64,000 nucleotides of DNA. It comes from Glycine soja (lineage: Eukaryota; Streptophyta; Magnoliopsida; Fabales; Fabaceae). Shown here piece by piece: positions 27,801 through 41,247 of the stretch. The notes below the pieces were generated by a model that worked only from the letters and a program-made list of their open reading frames with translations, was not told the DNA's origin and did no database searches. The position numbers were made by a program, and so were the translations under genes. The stretch's first letter is position 1. Each line of letters starts with the position of its first letter. The stretch covers positions 36,914,411 through 36,978,410 of the forward strand of contig NC_041004.1 in the NCBI RefSeq assembly GCF_004193775.1. Direction: 5' to 3'.

Positions 27801-29372
27801 CTTTCTTTTCTAATAGTAAGATACTAAGATATGAACGATGATATGTTGGACAGTTTGAGTTTTACAGTGTTTTCACTCAAGGAGTTAAAGTAAATTAGAT
27901 CAAAAGACATACACAAGAAGAAAAAACAAGCCGGCCTTTTGTTCTTTGAGTTTAAGCTTTGAAAAACTCCAGTCATATAATTAGCTTCTTTTTCAAGCAA
28001 TTTTTATGTACTTTTAACAATATGAATAATTATTTTAGAATGAAACTTAAAAAAAATATATATTAAAAGTCATCATTCCAAACTTATTCTCCTCCTAAGT
28101 GATGGCTACTGGCAAACTCTGGTAGTTTACATTCCTGTGCAGCTAGCCATTAGCTCACAGATACAAACCAGATCATACAAATATATTAACAAGATCAAGG
28201 GATTAAACCTTCTCTTTTCGGAAAATTATTCTCAGCGGGAGGCATTTTTACCAATGTGGCAGACAAATCCAAGTGCCTAGAAGCATCAAAGGAGAATGCA
28301 GCTGCTCTTGAATGCATTCTCATAGGCAAAGGAGATTTTATGTGTTTGTTGTATCCATTCTGTTTGTTCATCTGCTTCAACTCTTGAAATGATTTAAGTG
28401 CCAAAATGCAATCAACGAGTTTTGCTGCCGATCCCATCTCTAGATTATCCTGAAAATAAATAACCAACATACTTGTTCACACATTCTCAATTCATCTATT
28501 ATAATCAAACGCTTGACACAAATTTACTGATGCAATCACTTCTTTTCTTTCTCTTTTAGATTACACCAATTGCACATACATAAAAAAAGCACTGTGGGCA
28601 GGTATAAAATAAATAGCATACCCTTTCAAGATCAGAAACTTCAAAAGCCGGAAGCTTTAATTCTTCCATGACAAACAGAAAATTGCGTACATTTTCAAAA
28701 TACTGATAGGCAGGCAAAGGCTGAGAATCCCAGGCAAGTGATTGTGAAGGCACTTGATTATCCACAACGACAACCTTGAAAAAAAACATCATCAGAAAGT
28801 GGTATAAGCATTTGTGGTGAGAAAAAGAGAATAAAAATTCCAAACTCAAACTTCCCAATTTAAACCTGCCATTAATTGATCAATTCAATATATAACAAGT
28901 ATACAAAATTCATTTATAGGATTGTAATGTAGTACCTTAGGCACTGCTCCTGGATGAATCTTGTTAATGGCATTGCAAAGAATCAAACCATTTCTCAAGC
29001 AAGAAATGAGTTCTGTCTCTGTAGGCTGGTTTGGTATACCAAGAGGACCCACTTGGCTTTCTAGCCACTGAGTAGCCTCATAGCGTCTCCAAGCTGCACA
29101 AGTTATTGTAACATTCTATCAGACAAATCAATGGCACAGAAACATGAAAAATTGAAAATGAAGATTCTTTTTTTAAAAAAAGTAAAAACAACTCCATCAT
29201 TAATAATCATTATTAAGCATAACAAGCACACATTTTGGACCACAAAAACAAACACAAAGGTGAACCATGACAAGAATGAATGACCAAGGAAAACAAACAC
29301 AAACTTACCAGATTCTTCAGCTTTTCTTGAAGCCATGTTGAAATGAGTCCTATTTCTTGAACCATCCTCCAT
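21802..29372 (-). CDS. Kinesin-14 with N-terminal calponin-homology domain (KCH type), 19 exons
   Basis: Predicted minus-end-directed microtubule motor that can also bind actin through its CH domain (family knowledge). Exons from 5' to 3': 29309-29372, 28936-29093, 28622-28774, 28209-28449, 27523-27629, 27145-27216, 26532-26639, 26275-26349, 25690-25771, 25220-25315, 24938-25111, 24729-24835, 24313-24494, 24015-24176, 23665-23915, 23308-23471, 22459-23111, 21979-22163, 21802-21875. They total 3108 nt, giving 1035 aa. The CH domain spans about residues 25-150; an internal neck/coil follows. The motor is about 386-715, with P-loop GQTGSGKT 469-476, switch I NNRSSRSH 586-593 and switch II DLAGSER 618-624. 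The Ser/Pro-rich tail ends [19 protein letters not shown] and [16 protein letters not shown]. The internal motor and CH domain fit plant KCH proteins. ATG 29372 gives MEDGS; a second ATG 12 codons on is an alternative. Intron 13 appears U12-type. A leader intron ending near 29411 is likely. Confidence 0.92.
24177..24312 (-). other. Putative U12-type AT-AA intron (kinesin intron 13)
   Basis: On the - strand the 136-nt intron starts ATATCCTTTT, the AT-class U12 donor consensus, and has no usable GT donor at the conserved junction. TCTCCTTAAC, a near-perfect U12 branch site, lies just before the acceptor. Joining after CTCAA restores the family-conserved reading DNKLEIR in phase and requires an AT-AA intron. 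The nearby AG, four bases further on, would shift the frame. Confidence 0.75.
26794..26919. repeat. Two-copy 63-bp tandem repeat in kinesin intron 6
   Basis: The unit starting TTAAATAAGCC runs 26794-26856 and again 26857-26919 with very few mismatches, indicating a recent duplication. It lies between the exons at 26532-26639 and 27145-27216, away from the splice sites. Confidence 0.9.
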
Positions 29373-30171
29373 GATTAATAAAAAAAGAAAACCCAAAAAC
29401 CTGGATCCTGAGGGTTGTAAAAAAATGAGAGTGAGAACCAAAATGATCACACAAAACAAGGCACAACCCAAGTTATAGCATTTTTGTTCTAGAAACCAAA
29501 ACACATACCCAATTTGAAGAACCAGAGAATAGAACCCCCCAAAAAACGATCCTTTTGTAAGAGGGTCTTCTGCAAAGGACTCAAAGAAACCCAGAAAAGT
29601 GAGAGAGTGGTGGAGTAGTTGTTTTTGCTGGAGTTAGAAAATGTTTTTTTTTTTTTGCTTTGGTTCGGATAACAGCGAATGGGGTTAGCTTTGGGCTCCG
29701 AACCTCAGCTACGGAATCGTAACGTTACCTTTGATTTTGAATTCAAAATGGTAGGCCACGTCTTTTGGTTCCGCAAAGCGGTTACGCTCCGTCCATTTTG
29801 CATACCGAGTCAACTCATCGAACGGTGAAGATTCTCTGATTGGAAATACTTGAAATCAGGTCAAAATTTTGCGAGTATATATATGGAAATAAAATCTTGC
29901 ATATTTCGGGTTAAATTGGTAAAAAACCTAATGCTTTTTTTTTTCTTAAGTGTTGCAAAGTATATCTAACTATTACTTTTGAAATAATTATAATAAGAAA
30001 ATTATTTTACATCATAGTATGATTATTAAATATTAATTTTATAATTAAATACGAATGATTAAGACTTAATATCATATACTGTTTAAAAAATTATGTGATT
30101 TTATGTCATTAAATTTCAATCCTCCATTTATGATTTAGATTTAATTTTTTTCACATTTCTACTCTCTCTCT

Positions 30172-30235
<64 letters not shown>

Positions 30236-33200
30236 AAAACAACTAAAAAAATTATCTCAAGCATTTTAAACTATTTTTTTTACTTTTATATGTATATGTA
30301 TACACAATTTTTAATCAATTATTTGTTTCATTTTAAAAATAAATTTATGTGTTTAAAATATCTGTTTATTATAAATTTTAATTATAATATAACTTATATA
30401 TTTAAAAATATTTATTTATTATTTTAATTATATTACATAATATTTATCTCATGTATTCAAATACTAAAATAATTATATGTTTTTATATAAACAAATCATG
30501 AGTCAAACTTGTTCAGTTAATTTTATTGTTGTTTAAAAAAAGTTAATTTTATTGTATTAATTCTGTATATTGTTGAACAAATATTGGGTCAAAGACTCAA
30601 AGTTGTTCAATTAGTTTTATTTTATTTTATAATATTACATGTAGGAGTATTTTGGAACATTTATTATCTCACCCCAAAATCAAGTTTGTTTACTTCTAAT
30701 CCACTTGTTACAATTAAATTGATAGTTCATATTATGAACATTAATTTTAAAAGATTTAAAATATTCAGAAAATATGTATTAAATTGATTCGCTTCTGGGG
30801 ATGCCATGGCCCATGCATGAAATTCAAATAAAAAAATCTGCAATCAAAATAGTTTGTTTTTTCTCTCTCCATATTTTCAGATGTTTTACCACGTGCAACT
30901 ATGAATGTTTCCTTTTTCTTTTTAATAAAAAAATCTACAAACTTAACCTAATATTCAAAGTACATATAGAACTTTAAATCAAATATATCATAATATTTAT
31001 TCCTGAATTTTAACCCCGTAAAAAAAGGCCTAAATTTTATCAATACACAAATATTCATTAGTATTTAACAATAACAAGTTTGCATCTTGAATTAGAAAGA
31101 AAGTGACAAAAAATAATTTGAAGAAAAAACCAAAAAAAAATTATATTAAGAATTTTTTATTGATCCATTGTAAATAAGTTTTTAATCAATTTAACTTGTT
31201 TTTTATTTATCAATTTTTGTTGATTTTCTAATTCTTTGACCATTTTTTTCAAAGCCGAATTTGTTGTTTATTTGAACCACATGCTAAATCGATTCAAAAG
31301 ATAAAAAAATTTCTATCAGATAATTCATTGGTTTCATCCAATTTTTAGAACACTTAAATGAAAATATAAAATCTTAAGAGGTTTGTTGCTTATCAAAACT
31401 TCAAAGAAAAAAAGTTTATAATTGTATGCAGTACCATGATATGTGAAGAAATGAAAAGTTAGTGAGATAATATTGTTACTCAAAACTATTAAGCAGGTAG
31501 ATCAATTGACTTGATGAATGATATTGTGTTTGAGATCTAAATATGTAATTATATTAAATAATTTTATTATTTGTATTAGTTTTATGATATGATTGTTCTC
31601 TTATGTTAGGATGAAGGTCAAATTTCAAAGCCAGCTAATAAAAAGTTATTTATTATTATGTTTCAAAGTTTATTTTAGATGTCAGCTACTGTAAAGGGAT
31701 TTTGTTTTCTGTAAATAATATATGTGGTAAAAAGAATATTATTCGATATTGAAACATATGATGAGTGTGTTAAAAAGTGTTCATTATTCAAATTATACTT
31801 TAGTTGGTTAAGTGAATGTGTTTATCTAAAAACTAACAGTGAATCAAATGTACTTTTTAAATTGCATCAAGAGACATAATATTATAATGAATTTGATGCT
31901 AAAGAAAAAGTAGTGATGACAAAAAATTGATTATTCTTTTCTTCGAGTGCATTGGTCTCTCTCATCTTGTTTAATAAGTCCTCAAAAGGAGCACTTATAT
32001 GTAAGATTGTTAAACTCGAGAGTTTACGTAGACTCATCAGAAAATTTTATAGATTCAACTCATGGACTCAACTCGTATCACTACTATATAATAACTTGCA
32101 GGTGTTATAGTAGTGATAGATCATTTTCATCGCAGATTTGATGTTATTAGAGAACAAAGATTAGGACAATAAATGAAGTTATGTTTAACATTAAACATTA
32201 AACTGACAACAAACAATTCAAAATGACTTACATTTTACTCTAATTTTTTTTTAAGTTACCGATTCGTTAACTCTCGATAGTAAATTCAAGAGTTTATCTA
32301 ATTTACTTAAAGTTTATAAAGTTTATCCAGGTCTACTAAAAAAGAATTTACTCAACAGTCAATTCATATAAGATAAGTAGATTCAGGAAGAATTAATGAA
32401 TTAACTCAATAGTTTAATAAAGTTATGTTTATGCTTATATGAGCAATTAGAATCCTTGCGTATTGCTATTGCAATTGAACCACAAACATCATGTTCAGTT
32501 AGGTGCTTGGTTGCTTCAAATCACCATTATAGGTAATATTATTCATCTTTAGTTGTAATTGCGCATTGTGGTAGGTTTGATAGTTATTAGCCCCAAAAAT
32601 GACGTTCGTGTTTAGTGTAATGCATTACAATGAGATATGCTGGTTTTGAATTTGAACCCTCTTTGAAATTGGTCGATCGTTAAATTGAAGGCATCTCACC
32701 AGTAGTTAAATGCATAACCGGAAACATTTATAGGTATACCTCAATGCCATTTAATTTATGTACTAAACACATAAGTTAAAAAGTTTGTATTAAATAGTAT
32801 TGATTAGATTTTAAGAGAATTGAATTTAACTACGATATTTAATTTATTTAAAAATATATTTTGTAACAATATTTTTAATTAAATTATAAATGTATCTTTC
32901 AAAAAATTAATTATAAGTTTTAGCTTGATTCTTTATGTAGATTAACAACAACAACAAATCATAGCCTCTGCTTCGCATGTGAATGGTTTTTTGGTAATTG
33001 TTGGATTAAGGAGATTCCTTATCAGGGGAACCAAATCATAGCAAAAGATGTATCTGCTGCTTTTTCTTTGCATCAACAAAATCCAACATTTACACTTTAA
33101 AAAATATCAATATTTATGTTTTTATTTTAAGAGAAATAAATATTTTTTTTAAAAAAATAGATGAACTTGTTAAGCCTAAAATACTTTTTGAATGACTTAA

Positions 33201-33549
33201 GATTTGACTTGATTTATTTTATGAAGAAGTCTGACATAATTTGAGCTTGATTTAAGTTAGGTTTTAGGTTTTTATTGAACAATTTGACTTATTTTCATTT
33301 TTATGTGTAATTAAGTTAAAATTAAAGTTTATTTTTGTGTAGAAGCATACTTATATTTTTCTTCCTCCGTAAAAATTAAACACGATACTAATAAATTTAT
33401 AACAGTTATCCACTCTATTTAACAATTAGATCATTTTGTTAGAAGCTACTTATATTATTTTCATGAAAGATAATCAACAATACCATGAAACTGGGTCTAT
33501 TGAAATTCATGCTCTAGCCAGAGCAACTCTTAATTCTCCTCCTTTTCGG
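29373..33549. other. Kinesin promoter/leader and spacer
   Basis: The kinesin (-) and DAR GTPase (+) genes are divergent, so this 4-kb spacer holds both promoters. Near the kinesin it is locally less AT-rich (29660-29840). A single AACGG core at about 29822 resembles the M-phase activator element, but one copy is weak evidence. The rest is AT-rich, with the compound microsatellite at 30161-30231. No further gene seen. Confidence 0.5.
30161..30231. repeat. Compound (CT)n(CA)n(TA)n microsatellite
   Basis: Three consecutive dinucleotide tracts: CT from about 30161, CA to about 30188, then perfect AT to 30231. Confidence 0.95.
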
Positions 33550-33600
33550 ACTGGGCTTGGGTCCAGCCGAAAACCCGTTGGGCCATTACTGGGCCTATGC
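33550..33600 (+). promoter_or_regulatory. Cluster of site II (TGGGCY) elements before the DAR GTPase gene
   Basis: TGGGCT at 33552-33557 and TGGGCC at 33579-33584 and 33590-33595 lie 80-125 bp before the ATG at 33676. Site II elements bind TCP factors and are enriched in plant promoters of mitochondrial and ribosome-biogenesis genes, which agrees with the downstream product. Confidence 0.6.
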
Positions 33601-33675
33601 AAAGAACATTCACCATCTCAAATTCCCGGCGACAGAAACTGCGAAGGTGACTGACTGAGAGAGAAGAGAAAAACA

Positions 33676-36600
33676 ATGTCAGGGCTGAAGGAATTGCTGA
33701 AGAAAGGGTTAGGTTTAGGCGACATGGCGTTCAACGCCGGCGGCGGAGCCATAACCTGGTTCCCCGGCCACATGGCCGCCGCTACACGTGCCATCCGCCA
33801 CCGCCTCAAACTCGCTGACCTCGTCATCGAAGTTCGCGACGCTCGCATTCCCCTCTCCTCCGCCAACGCCGACCTCCAGCCACACCTCTCCGCTAAACGA
33901 CGCGTCGTCGCACTCAATAAAAAAGACCTCGCCAACCCTAACATCATGCATGTAAAATATAATCCGTCGTCATTGTTATTGTCGTTTACCTGTTAGATTG
34001 TTTATGCAGTGTGTTATTGTTGTTGTTGCAGAAATGGACGCATTATTTTGAGACGTGTAATCAGAATTGCGTTGCGATCAACGCGCACAGCAAGAGTTCC
34101 GTGAAGAAGCTTCTGGAGGTGGTGGAGTTCAAGTTGAAGGAAGTGATTTGCAAGGAGCCGACGCTGCTTGTGATGGTGGTTGGTGTTCCCAACGTTGGCA
34201 AGTCTGCGCTGATTAACTCTATTCATCAAATTGCCAAGTCTCGCTTTCCTGGTAAGAGTTTCGCGAATTTCGCGAAAACGATTGATTTGAATGAATTGAA
34301 AAGGTTTTTTTTTTTTTGGAATTGAAGTGGTTTTGTTTGATAGTGCAGGAGAAGATGAAGCGCGCTGCTGTGGGTCCGCTACCTGGTGTTACTCAAGACA
34401 TTGCTGGATTCAAGGTCTAGTGGTTTTGTTTCAGCCTTTTGTTTTTTTTTTTTTTTTTGTGTTCGTTCTCTTCGTTACACTCACATTCGTTCACCTTGTT
34501 CGTTCGAAACATGCAATTGGCTTGAGCCTTAGAAACGTAGCAAGTTGCCTGCTAACAAACATTAATATGAGCATAAATATAAACCAAGATTCAAGTCATA
34601 ATAGGAAAAAATATGTAGTTATACTGACTGCACAGATATAGCCTCTTCAAATGAAATAAATGTTGTGTGGTGTTGGCATGTTGGCTATTTCATAAGTCCC
34701 ACATTGCCTCCATTTAAGAGTCAGATTATGCTAGAAACAATCATGCCTCTATTCTGTTTTATGTTTTACCAAACTGCATTCAGTGTGTTTTGAATATCAT
34801 ATTTTAAGATTTCTTTTCTGTTTTTTTTAGGCAGATCCTTGAGAGATAAAAAGATTATTTTTCAAAATAAACTGAAACAATCATGTCACTGAATAACAAT
34901 GGTAACATGGTTTTGTACAATATGAATGAATGAATATCAGTGACATATCCATATTTTGGATAACAACCAGTGAGTCTAATATCCATATGTTGGTTTGTGT
35001 TTTTTAGTACATATCCATATTTAGAGAAAAAATATCAGATTTGCTGTCATCCACTGTCCTGTGTTCCAATCATGCTCACTAGATTTTGGTTCTTTTGCGA
35101 TCTAGATCACTATGGTACACATTTCTAATTATTACAAGTGGTGACCTGGTTCTTGTAAGTTGTAACACTAACACAAGTGAACAGGGAACTTGGAAGAAAA
35201 TATCATGAAAGATTAGCAATTAGTTTTTACCATGGTTGAAGCTTTGAAATGTTCAATGGAAACAGACCGGAGAAAAGAGGGGGAAGATAAATAACTTCAT
35301 GATACATTGTTTTGCGACTTCATGATAAACTGATAAACAACTCAAAATATATACAATCTGTAAGTCCTGCATGGGGAGTCTAATCCCGTGGCCACCTCCC
35401 ACCAAATCAGTTCATTTCACTCTCAGCGACCGCTCTTTGTTTAGGATGGACCGTTCTTCCTTCCCCTTCAGGTCCTCCTTGACTTATCTTTCTCTGGTCG
35501 TCCCCTCCGATCATGATCTACTTACTCCTGTGATATAGCTTATGTTAAATAGGATCGAAACTACTCTAACAAACAATTGAAAATGAAAGGTTGGTTAAAA
35601 AATGAAAGAAAGTGTAATATGTGCCCTGTTTTGTTATGTCATCACAATAGGAAGAGTCCCAACTCCCAAGACTAGATGCACTAATGATTTCAATCAGTTT
35701 CAGAACACAATTAATTATTTTGACACACACATGAAGGCTAACAGAGCTTGCCATTTTAACTTACAGTTGAAAATTCTTTAAAAATGCTAGTGTATGTGAT
35801 TTGTATAATTTTTTTTTTTATGGAAATACATTCATATATTAGTGAGGTATACCATCAAAATATTAAATTCATATGAAACCCAAATATCATACCTATTAAG
35901 TGTACCCCCATGTACATTGTACTGCATATTTGGCATTGTATTGTACCACATACTGCTTATCCTTTCTGGAATTGCAAATTTGGTAACAGTTTTTATTTTT
36001 GGTTCATTAGAATTTCAGAGATTATATTCTAGTCTACTCTTAATCCTGAAAAGTTTGTAGTAATGGCTTGACTACTTATTATTTGGCTTGTAAATGAATT
36101 TTTTTTTGCAAAAAGGACGTAGAAAGAGAACAGTGCATATTCTATCCTTCTCTTACATTTTGTTTTATTATTATTGGTCTATCATTTTGTTTCTATTTTG
36201 AGTTGGTGGTTCCCATGGTTAAACTATGACTTTGACCTGATGTTTCAGATAGCACATAAACCAAGCATATATGTCCTAGATACCCCAGGGGTTCTGGTTC
36301 CAAGTATCTCAGACATAGAGACAGGGTTAAAACTGGCTCTGGCAGGTACTAATGTTCCTGGGATGACTGAATTAGATGTTCTTTGCCTGTGGCATATTTT
36401 GTCATTTTTTAAACCATCCATCTCTTTTCTCTAGCATTCTATGAAGATAGTTCTTAACTTTTGTCCGACATATTACACTATTATTAATTGTTTACCCAGA
36501 ACAGTTTGGGCAACTCAATATTTCATTGGGCATGTAACTTAACTTTAAATGGGTCTGGGTGGGGCATCTGCTCTGTTGGGTTTGGGTTTCCGAAAATGAT

Positions 36601-37774
36601 ATCCTTTGTTGCACATGTCCTGGTATATTTTGTCATGTAAACTTGGTTGTTGCATTGACAGGGTCTGTCAAAGATTCAGTAGTGGGTGAGGAGCGTATTG
36701 TTCAATACTTATTGGCAGTTTTGAATACCCGGGGGACTCCACTTCACTGGAAGCACCTAAATAATAGGAGAATAGATGGAATTGAATATGAAGCTGAGGA
36801 AAATCATGAATATAGTCTGAAAAATCTTAAGCCAAAGAGAAGAAATCTGCCAAATAGATCTGATTTGGTCTATGTTGAGGTAACAAGTAGCATTTTTCTG
36901 TAGTTTTTCCTATGTGTAATGGAATATGATGCTTTTAACTACCAATGCTGGAAATTTTCACAACTTGGTTGATAAAGTCCCAATTGTATTACACTTGGTA
37001 GTTGTTTTAAACTCATTTCATTGGAAATCTATTTGCTTTAGATGCTCTTACATATGACTGTAGCATAGGTGCTAATCTTGAGTTATTTCATCACCTTTTT
37101 TTTTTGTTGAATGGTGTTAGGTTATTACTTTGTGGATTTAAAGTCCACTGATAGGGTAAAAACAAAATGTTGCGCACCATAATGATCCATATGGGGCCAT
37201 CTATTTGAAAATCTGTTGGAAGCTTATAGAAGAGTAACAAAAAAAAACGGTGGTTACTAAAAATGGAAGCAGTCTTTGTTAAAATTAAGATGACACACTT
37301 GATTTTATCTGCAAGTACACAGAATTTGATTTGTTTTTTAGAGGACTTTCTGTCTTCGCTATTTAGTTCTACTTGGTATTGCCTCTTAAGTTACCATTAA
37401 AGCTTTATTAAACTACGTTTCTCACATTTGATGCTGCAGTTTTCGATGATGGAACCTACCCACGCTTCTCACTTTTTTTTTTATCTTTTTCTTGACATTC
37501 ATTTATTCCTCTTCTATGATAGGATCTTGTAATGCAAGTTCAGCGTGCACTCTATTCAAGTCTATCAGAATTCAATGGGAACGTAGAAGATGAGAGTGAC
37601 CTGGAGAGCCTTATTGACCTGCAATTTAGTGCACTACAGAAGGCATTGAAGATACCTCACAAGGCTTCAGAAGCGCGGTTAATGGTATCCAAGAAGTTCC
37701 TTACTCTATTCAGGACCGGTAAGCTTGGACCTTTCATTCTAGATGATGTCCCGGATGTCAAGCCTGTGTCATAA
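33676..37774 (+). CDS. SIN2: DAR GTPase 2, mitochondrial (SIN2/MTG1/YlqF type), 6 exons
   Basis: Circularly permuted GTPase of the YlqF/RbgA/MTG1 family, expected to act in assembly of the large mitochondrial ribosomal subunit; Arabidopsis SIN2 is the closest type I recognise. Exons are 33676-33951, 34032-34251, 34344-34414, 36249-36345, 36662-36879 and 37523-37774, totalling 1134 nt, or 377 aa. The permuted order is visible: WFPGHM and the DAR motif (VIEVRDARIPLSS) come first, then G4 NKKD (residues 81-84), G1 GVPNVGKS (143-150), PLPGVTQDI and G3 DTPG (200-203). Length matches the family. Exon 1 is GC-rich compared with its surroundings. The N-terminus is basic and amphipathic but short for a classic presequence. 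Intron 3 is long (1834 nt) and contains a GC-richer patch (about 35360-35540) that I could not identify. The gene lies divergent to the kinesin. Confidence 0.9.
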
Positions 37775-38525
37775 GGTAGATTGAATCATGGTTTTTCCCC
37801 CTCCTTTTTCTTGTGTATTAGATCTCCTACCTTTCCTCCTTTCCCATTTGTGCAATATGTATTTCAATCCAAATTTTGCTGTAACTTGTAAATATCGATG
37901 AATTTAAGTTAGAAAGAGAAATTTGAACTTCCTGTGGATGCGGGTGATTTGCCAGAATTTCAGTTCTAGAGTCTTTTACCTAAACATTTAAGCATATCAA
38001 CATTTAGTTCATGACCACGGAGTTCAAAGCAAGTGAAATTTGAAGGTTACCTATAGTGAAATTCTTAATTACTCGACAATGGTAGGTGGGTGGGTTGTTA
38101 CCTCAAGCAAAACTTTGTGTTTTACTAGCACTTTGAATTGATTGTCTGTTTGAGAAGTGTAATTAATTACATCATAAAAAAAAAGAGGTGTAATTAATTA
38201 GAATGACTTGAGGGTTTAGTCTTATAGTTATGATTCTGGGGATATCCTGTCAAAGGAGAAAAAAAATTCATAATTAGATTGACCTTGGTTATTTTTGATA
38301 AAGAAGTAATGAATGAGTTAAATATTATTTGTGTGGAAGAATACTTTTATTTTGGAAACATGCGCTTTTGGGGAAATTATATTGAAATAATTAAGGAATT
38401 AAAATCAAGCAAGAGTTATTGAGAAACTTATAAAATTATTATTAATTATAGTGTAGAAATAAAAATGTTAGAGCTTAATTTTTATTGAAATAATCTCTGT
38501 CGTAATATTATATATATATATACAC

Positions 38526-38589
<64 letters not shown>

Positions 38590-39980
38590 TATAAAAAATA
38601 TGTAGTTTAATATCTATTTTTAAAATTTTATAACTTATGCACCATATCTATAAATTAATTTAAGTTAATTCAGTCATTAGTTGAATTATCACTCAATCTA
38701 ATTTAGGTCTAAAAAATTATCTTAATCAATTTTTGGTTAGATTCACGTAAAGTTCCGTCGACCATGAGTACCGTTATCATCCTATTGTTCCCATGGAAAC
38801 GGAGGTTAGTAGAAAAAGGATGATAGAAATAAAAATTTAGAATTTTCTTATTTATTTGAGGAAGGAAATGAGTTTTTCCTTCTTCTTTTATTTGGGAACT
38901 CACCACCATAAACTTTACCTTTTAAATTGTTATGAAATCGTGGAAAGAAGTATTATTTCTCTATTTATTTTAAATTTTTATTTACCTTTTTTTTATTCAA
39001 TCAAATTTAAATAATTATAAATATTATTTTTCTACGTAAATAATGTATGTTTTTTATCCTTTCATTTCTTTCTTTTATACTCGTTTTAGAATGTAAAATA
39101 AATCATTTTACAATGATTGAAAAAGGCAGTTAACTTAATTTAATTTTCTCAATTTCATTTAAAAAATGAAGTTCATTATGTAAGGTGTGCTTCATGCTAT
39201 TTGATACTTCTTCCATGGTTATTTATAAGATATAGTCAATAATTTATTTATCTTTTATTATAAGACCTTATTTCATCTCTTTTATGCATTAATTATTTGT
39301 TGACTAAAATATAATAAATTATTTTTTCTCATTAAATTTTTTAATAAACTTAAATTAACCAATAATATTTTATACTTAGGGATAGAGGGAATAAAAAATT
39401 TCAACTCTATGAAAGTTTGTTTGAAATGAGGATAATTTTCTCTATTTTAAGAGTCATATGATTGATATCAAGAAAATCAAATAGGTTACTGAAAATAAAA
39501 TTTGAATTAAAAGGATTTTAGGGAAATTTTCATTAAATAAACTGAAATTAATTGAAACTTTTTATATTTTATGCTATCACAAATAAGATTTTTTTTCTTA
39601 TATTTAAAATTGGAGGAAGTATTTAATTCATAATTGAATTAATGTTATTCCAGCTTGATGTGATCTTTGGCGTAGGCCACATTGGCCATTGCCTGCTATT
39701 TTGACTGTCAATTATCCTGTATTAATAATGATGAGGTGTAGGGCTGTAGGCCATGGAGATGAAAATGATAGACAATCAGGCATGGGTCATTTTAAGGTCG
39801 AATGAATAGGTGGGGTGAGGCTTTGAGTGGCTTCTGTGATGTAAACATGACAGACTGTGTCAAATTAATGAGTGATGTTCCCAACAATTACTTGTCATGC
39901 AATTTTAAAATTCCTAAATTTTAGGTGATTCTATTATAATTTCCTAAATATGTGTTGAAGAGGGTTGCAAATGTATTTTT
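37775..39980. other. 3' flank of DAR GTPase and AT-rich spacer
   Basis: The 3' UTR probably reaches to about 37950. Beyond it the DNA is AT-rich and holds a long TA microsatellite (38508-38589). A Stowaway-like inverted-arm region at about 39197-39397 is too diverged to delimit. No gene recognised. Confidence 0.5.
38508..38589. repeat. Interrupted (TA)n microsatellite
   Basis: Two TA tracts separated by a short ACACACA interruption; the second tract is about 50 bases long. Confidence 0.93.
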
Positions 39981-40271
39981 AGGTTTAATATATCAATAAA
40001 TTCTTGAGTTATTGATAAATTTTTAATTGGATCTTTGAATTAAAAAAATTGTAATTCAATTTACTACATTTTTTGTAATTAGGTTTCTAGAATCAACAAA
40101 ATTGTCATAAACAAATTGTTAATTTTCTAGTAATTTTAAGCTATTATAAACTAATTCTCGAGACCAATTACAAAAATTGTAGAGGATGCGTGATTTAATT
40201 ACAATGTTTTGGTTGAATAACTTAATTAAAAATTCTCTAAAAAATTCAGAAATATATTGATACGTTAAACT
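39981..40271. mobile_element. MITE-like TIR element, about 290 bp
   Basis: The left end AGGTTTAATATATCAATAAA and the reverse-complemented right end GAGTTTAACGTATCAATATA are inverted repeats that continue with gaps for about 50 bp. No perfect target duplication was found. The length and GGTTTAA-type ends resemble the Mutator-like legume MITEs elsewhere in the window. Confidence 0.55.
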
Positions 40272-40593
40272 CATTATTGTCTTGGTTGTGCTATCCGAGA
40301 CCATGGAGAAATCGAAATATGAGAGCATTCATCCTAAAATTGGTTTACTACTTGAACTTTCATCATTTATTTGCTTCATATTTAGCCATTAGGGATTTAT
40401 ATTGAACTGAATTATCTCATGACATTCTAAACTCAGATCTCATATCACTTTAATGAGTGAACAGTTCAACCGTGTATTTCCCCCCTATGAGAGTGCCAAA
40501 GGAGTCACCTATATAACCTTACAAATTGTGGACTAGACTACTTTTTAGTTTTGTTTGTTGTTTGATGTTGTGGCACAAAAACTATAAAATATA

Positions 40594-41214
40594 GTCCCTC
40601 TATTCCAAGTTAACTAATATTTTTGCCTTGAAAAAAATTATATTGACTAATGTTTTTAGCTTTCAGTGAGATATGAAAATGTTTATTCAAATTTTGTCCC
40701 CTAATAAATATTATATTATTATCGTGAAAAACTTAATAATATATTTATTGAAATTAAGAGACTAAAGTTATTTTAGTAAAATTTCCCCCTATTAAATACT
40801 ACCACTGCTAGATTGAAATATAAGAAGAAAAAGCTAGATTGAAATATAAGAAGAAAAAAATCTATATGGATGAACAAAAATATAAATAAATTTTAATTAA
40901 CTCCTCCTATTTAATGATACCATCTATAAAATATCTTTCATTAGATTATAATTTTATTTCAAACGACTTTCTCTTTTTTTTCATATGCAATTAAATATAA
41001 AAGGGTATTTTAGGAAATGAATTAATTTTTCAGTAAAAAAATGAAATAATTTTTTATTGAGATTATCCAAATTAAATAATATTGACTTATTTTCTTAAAA
41101 AACGTGAATTAATTTTACTTTTTTTTTATTATATTTCAGTTTGAAATATTGTCTTTGAATACTTGTTTTCTTATGAAAGAATCTTAAACATTGATCATTT
41201 TAGAATGAAGGGAG
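40594..41214. mobile_element. Stowaway/mariner-like element, about 620 bp
   Basis: The left end GTCCCTCTATTCC and the reverse-complemented right end CTCCCTTCATTC are flanked by TA on both sides (40592-40593 and 41215-41216), as expected for Tc1/mariner-derived elements. An internal direct repeat of about 25 bp (GCTAGATTGAAATATAAGAA) occurs twice at 40808-40857. There is no transposase frame. Confidence 0.6.
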
Positions 41215-41247
41215 TAATTGATGTTCAAGTTTTCATGAAAAATATTA

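Noticed and set aside
29373..29504. N-terminal extension of the kinesin from an upstream in-frame ATG
   Set aside because: Crosses a likely leader intron (acceptor CCTCAG near 29411) and adds an unrelated hydrophobic stretch; the ATG at 29372 gives the expected short start.
31947..32141. 64-codon frame in the kinesin-DAR GTPase spacer
   Set aside because: No similarity, no splice partners and no codon bias.
34695..34706. AGTCCCACATTG, resembling the snRNA upstream element
   Set aside because: No correctly spaced TATA-like box and no snRNA body downstream; the motif is common in plant repeats.
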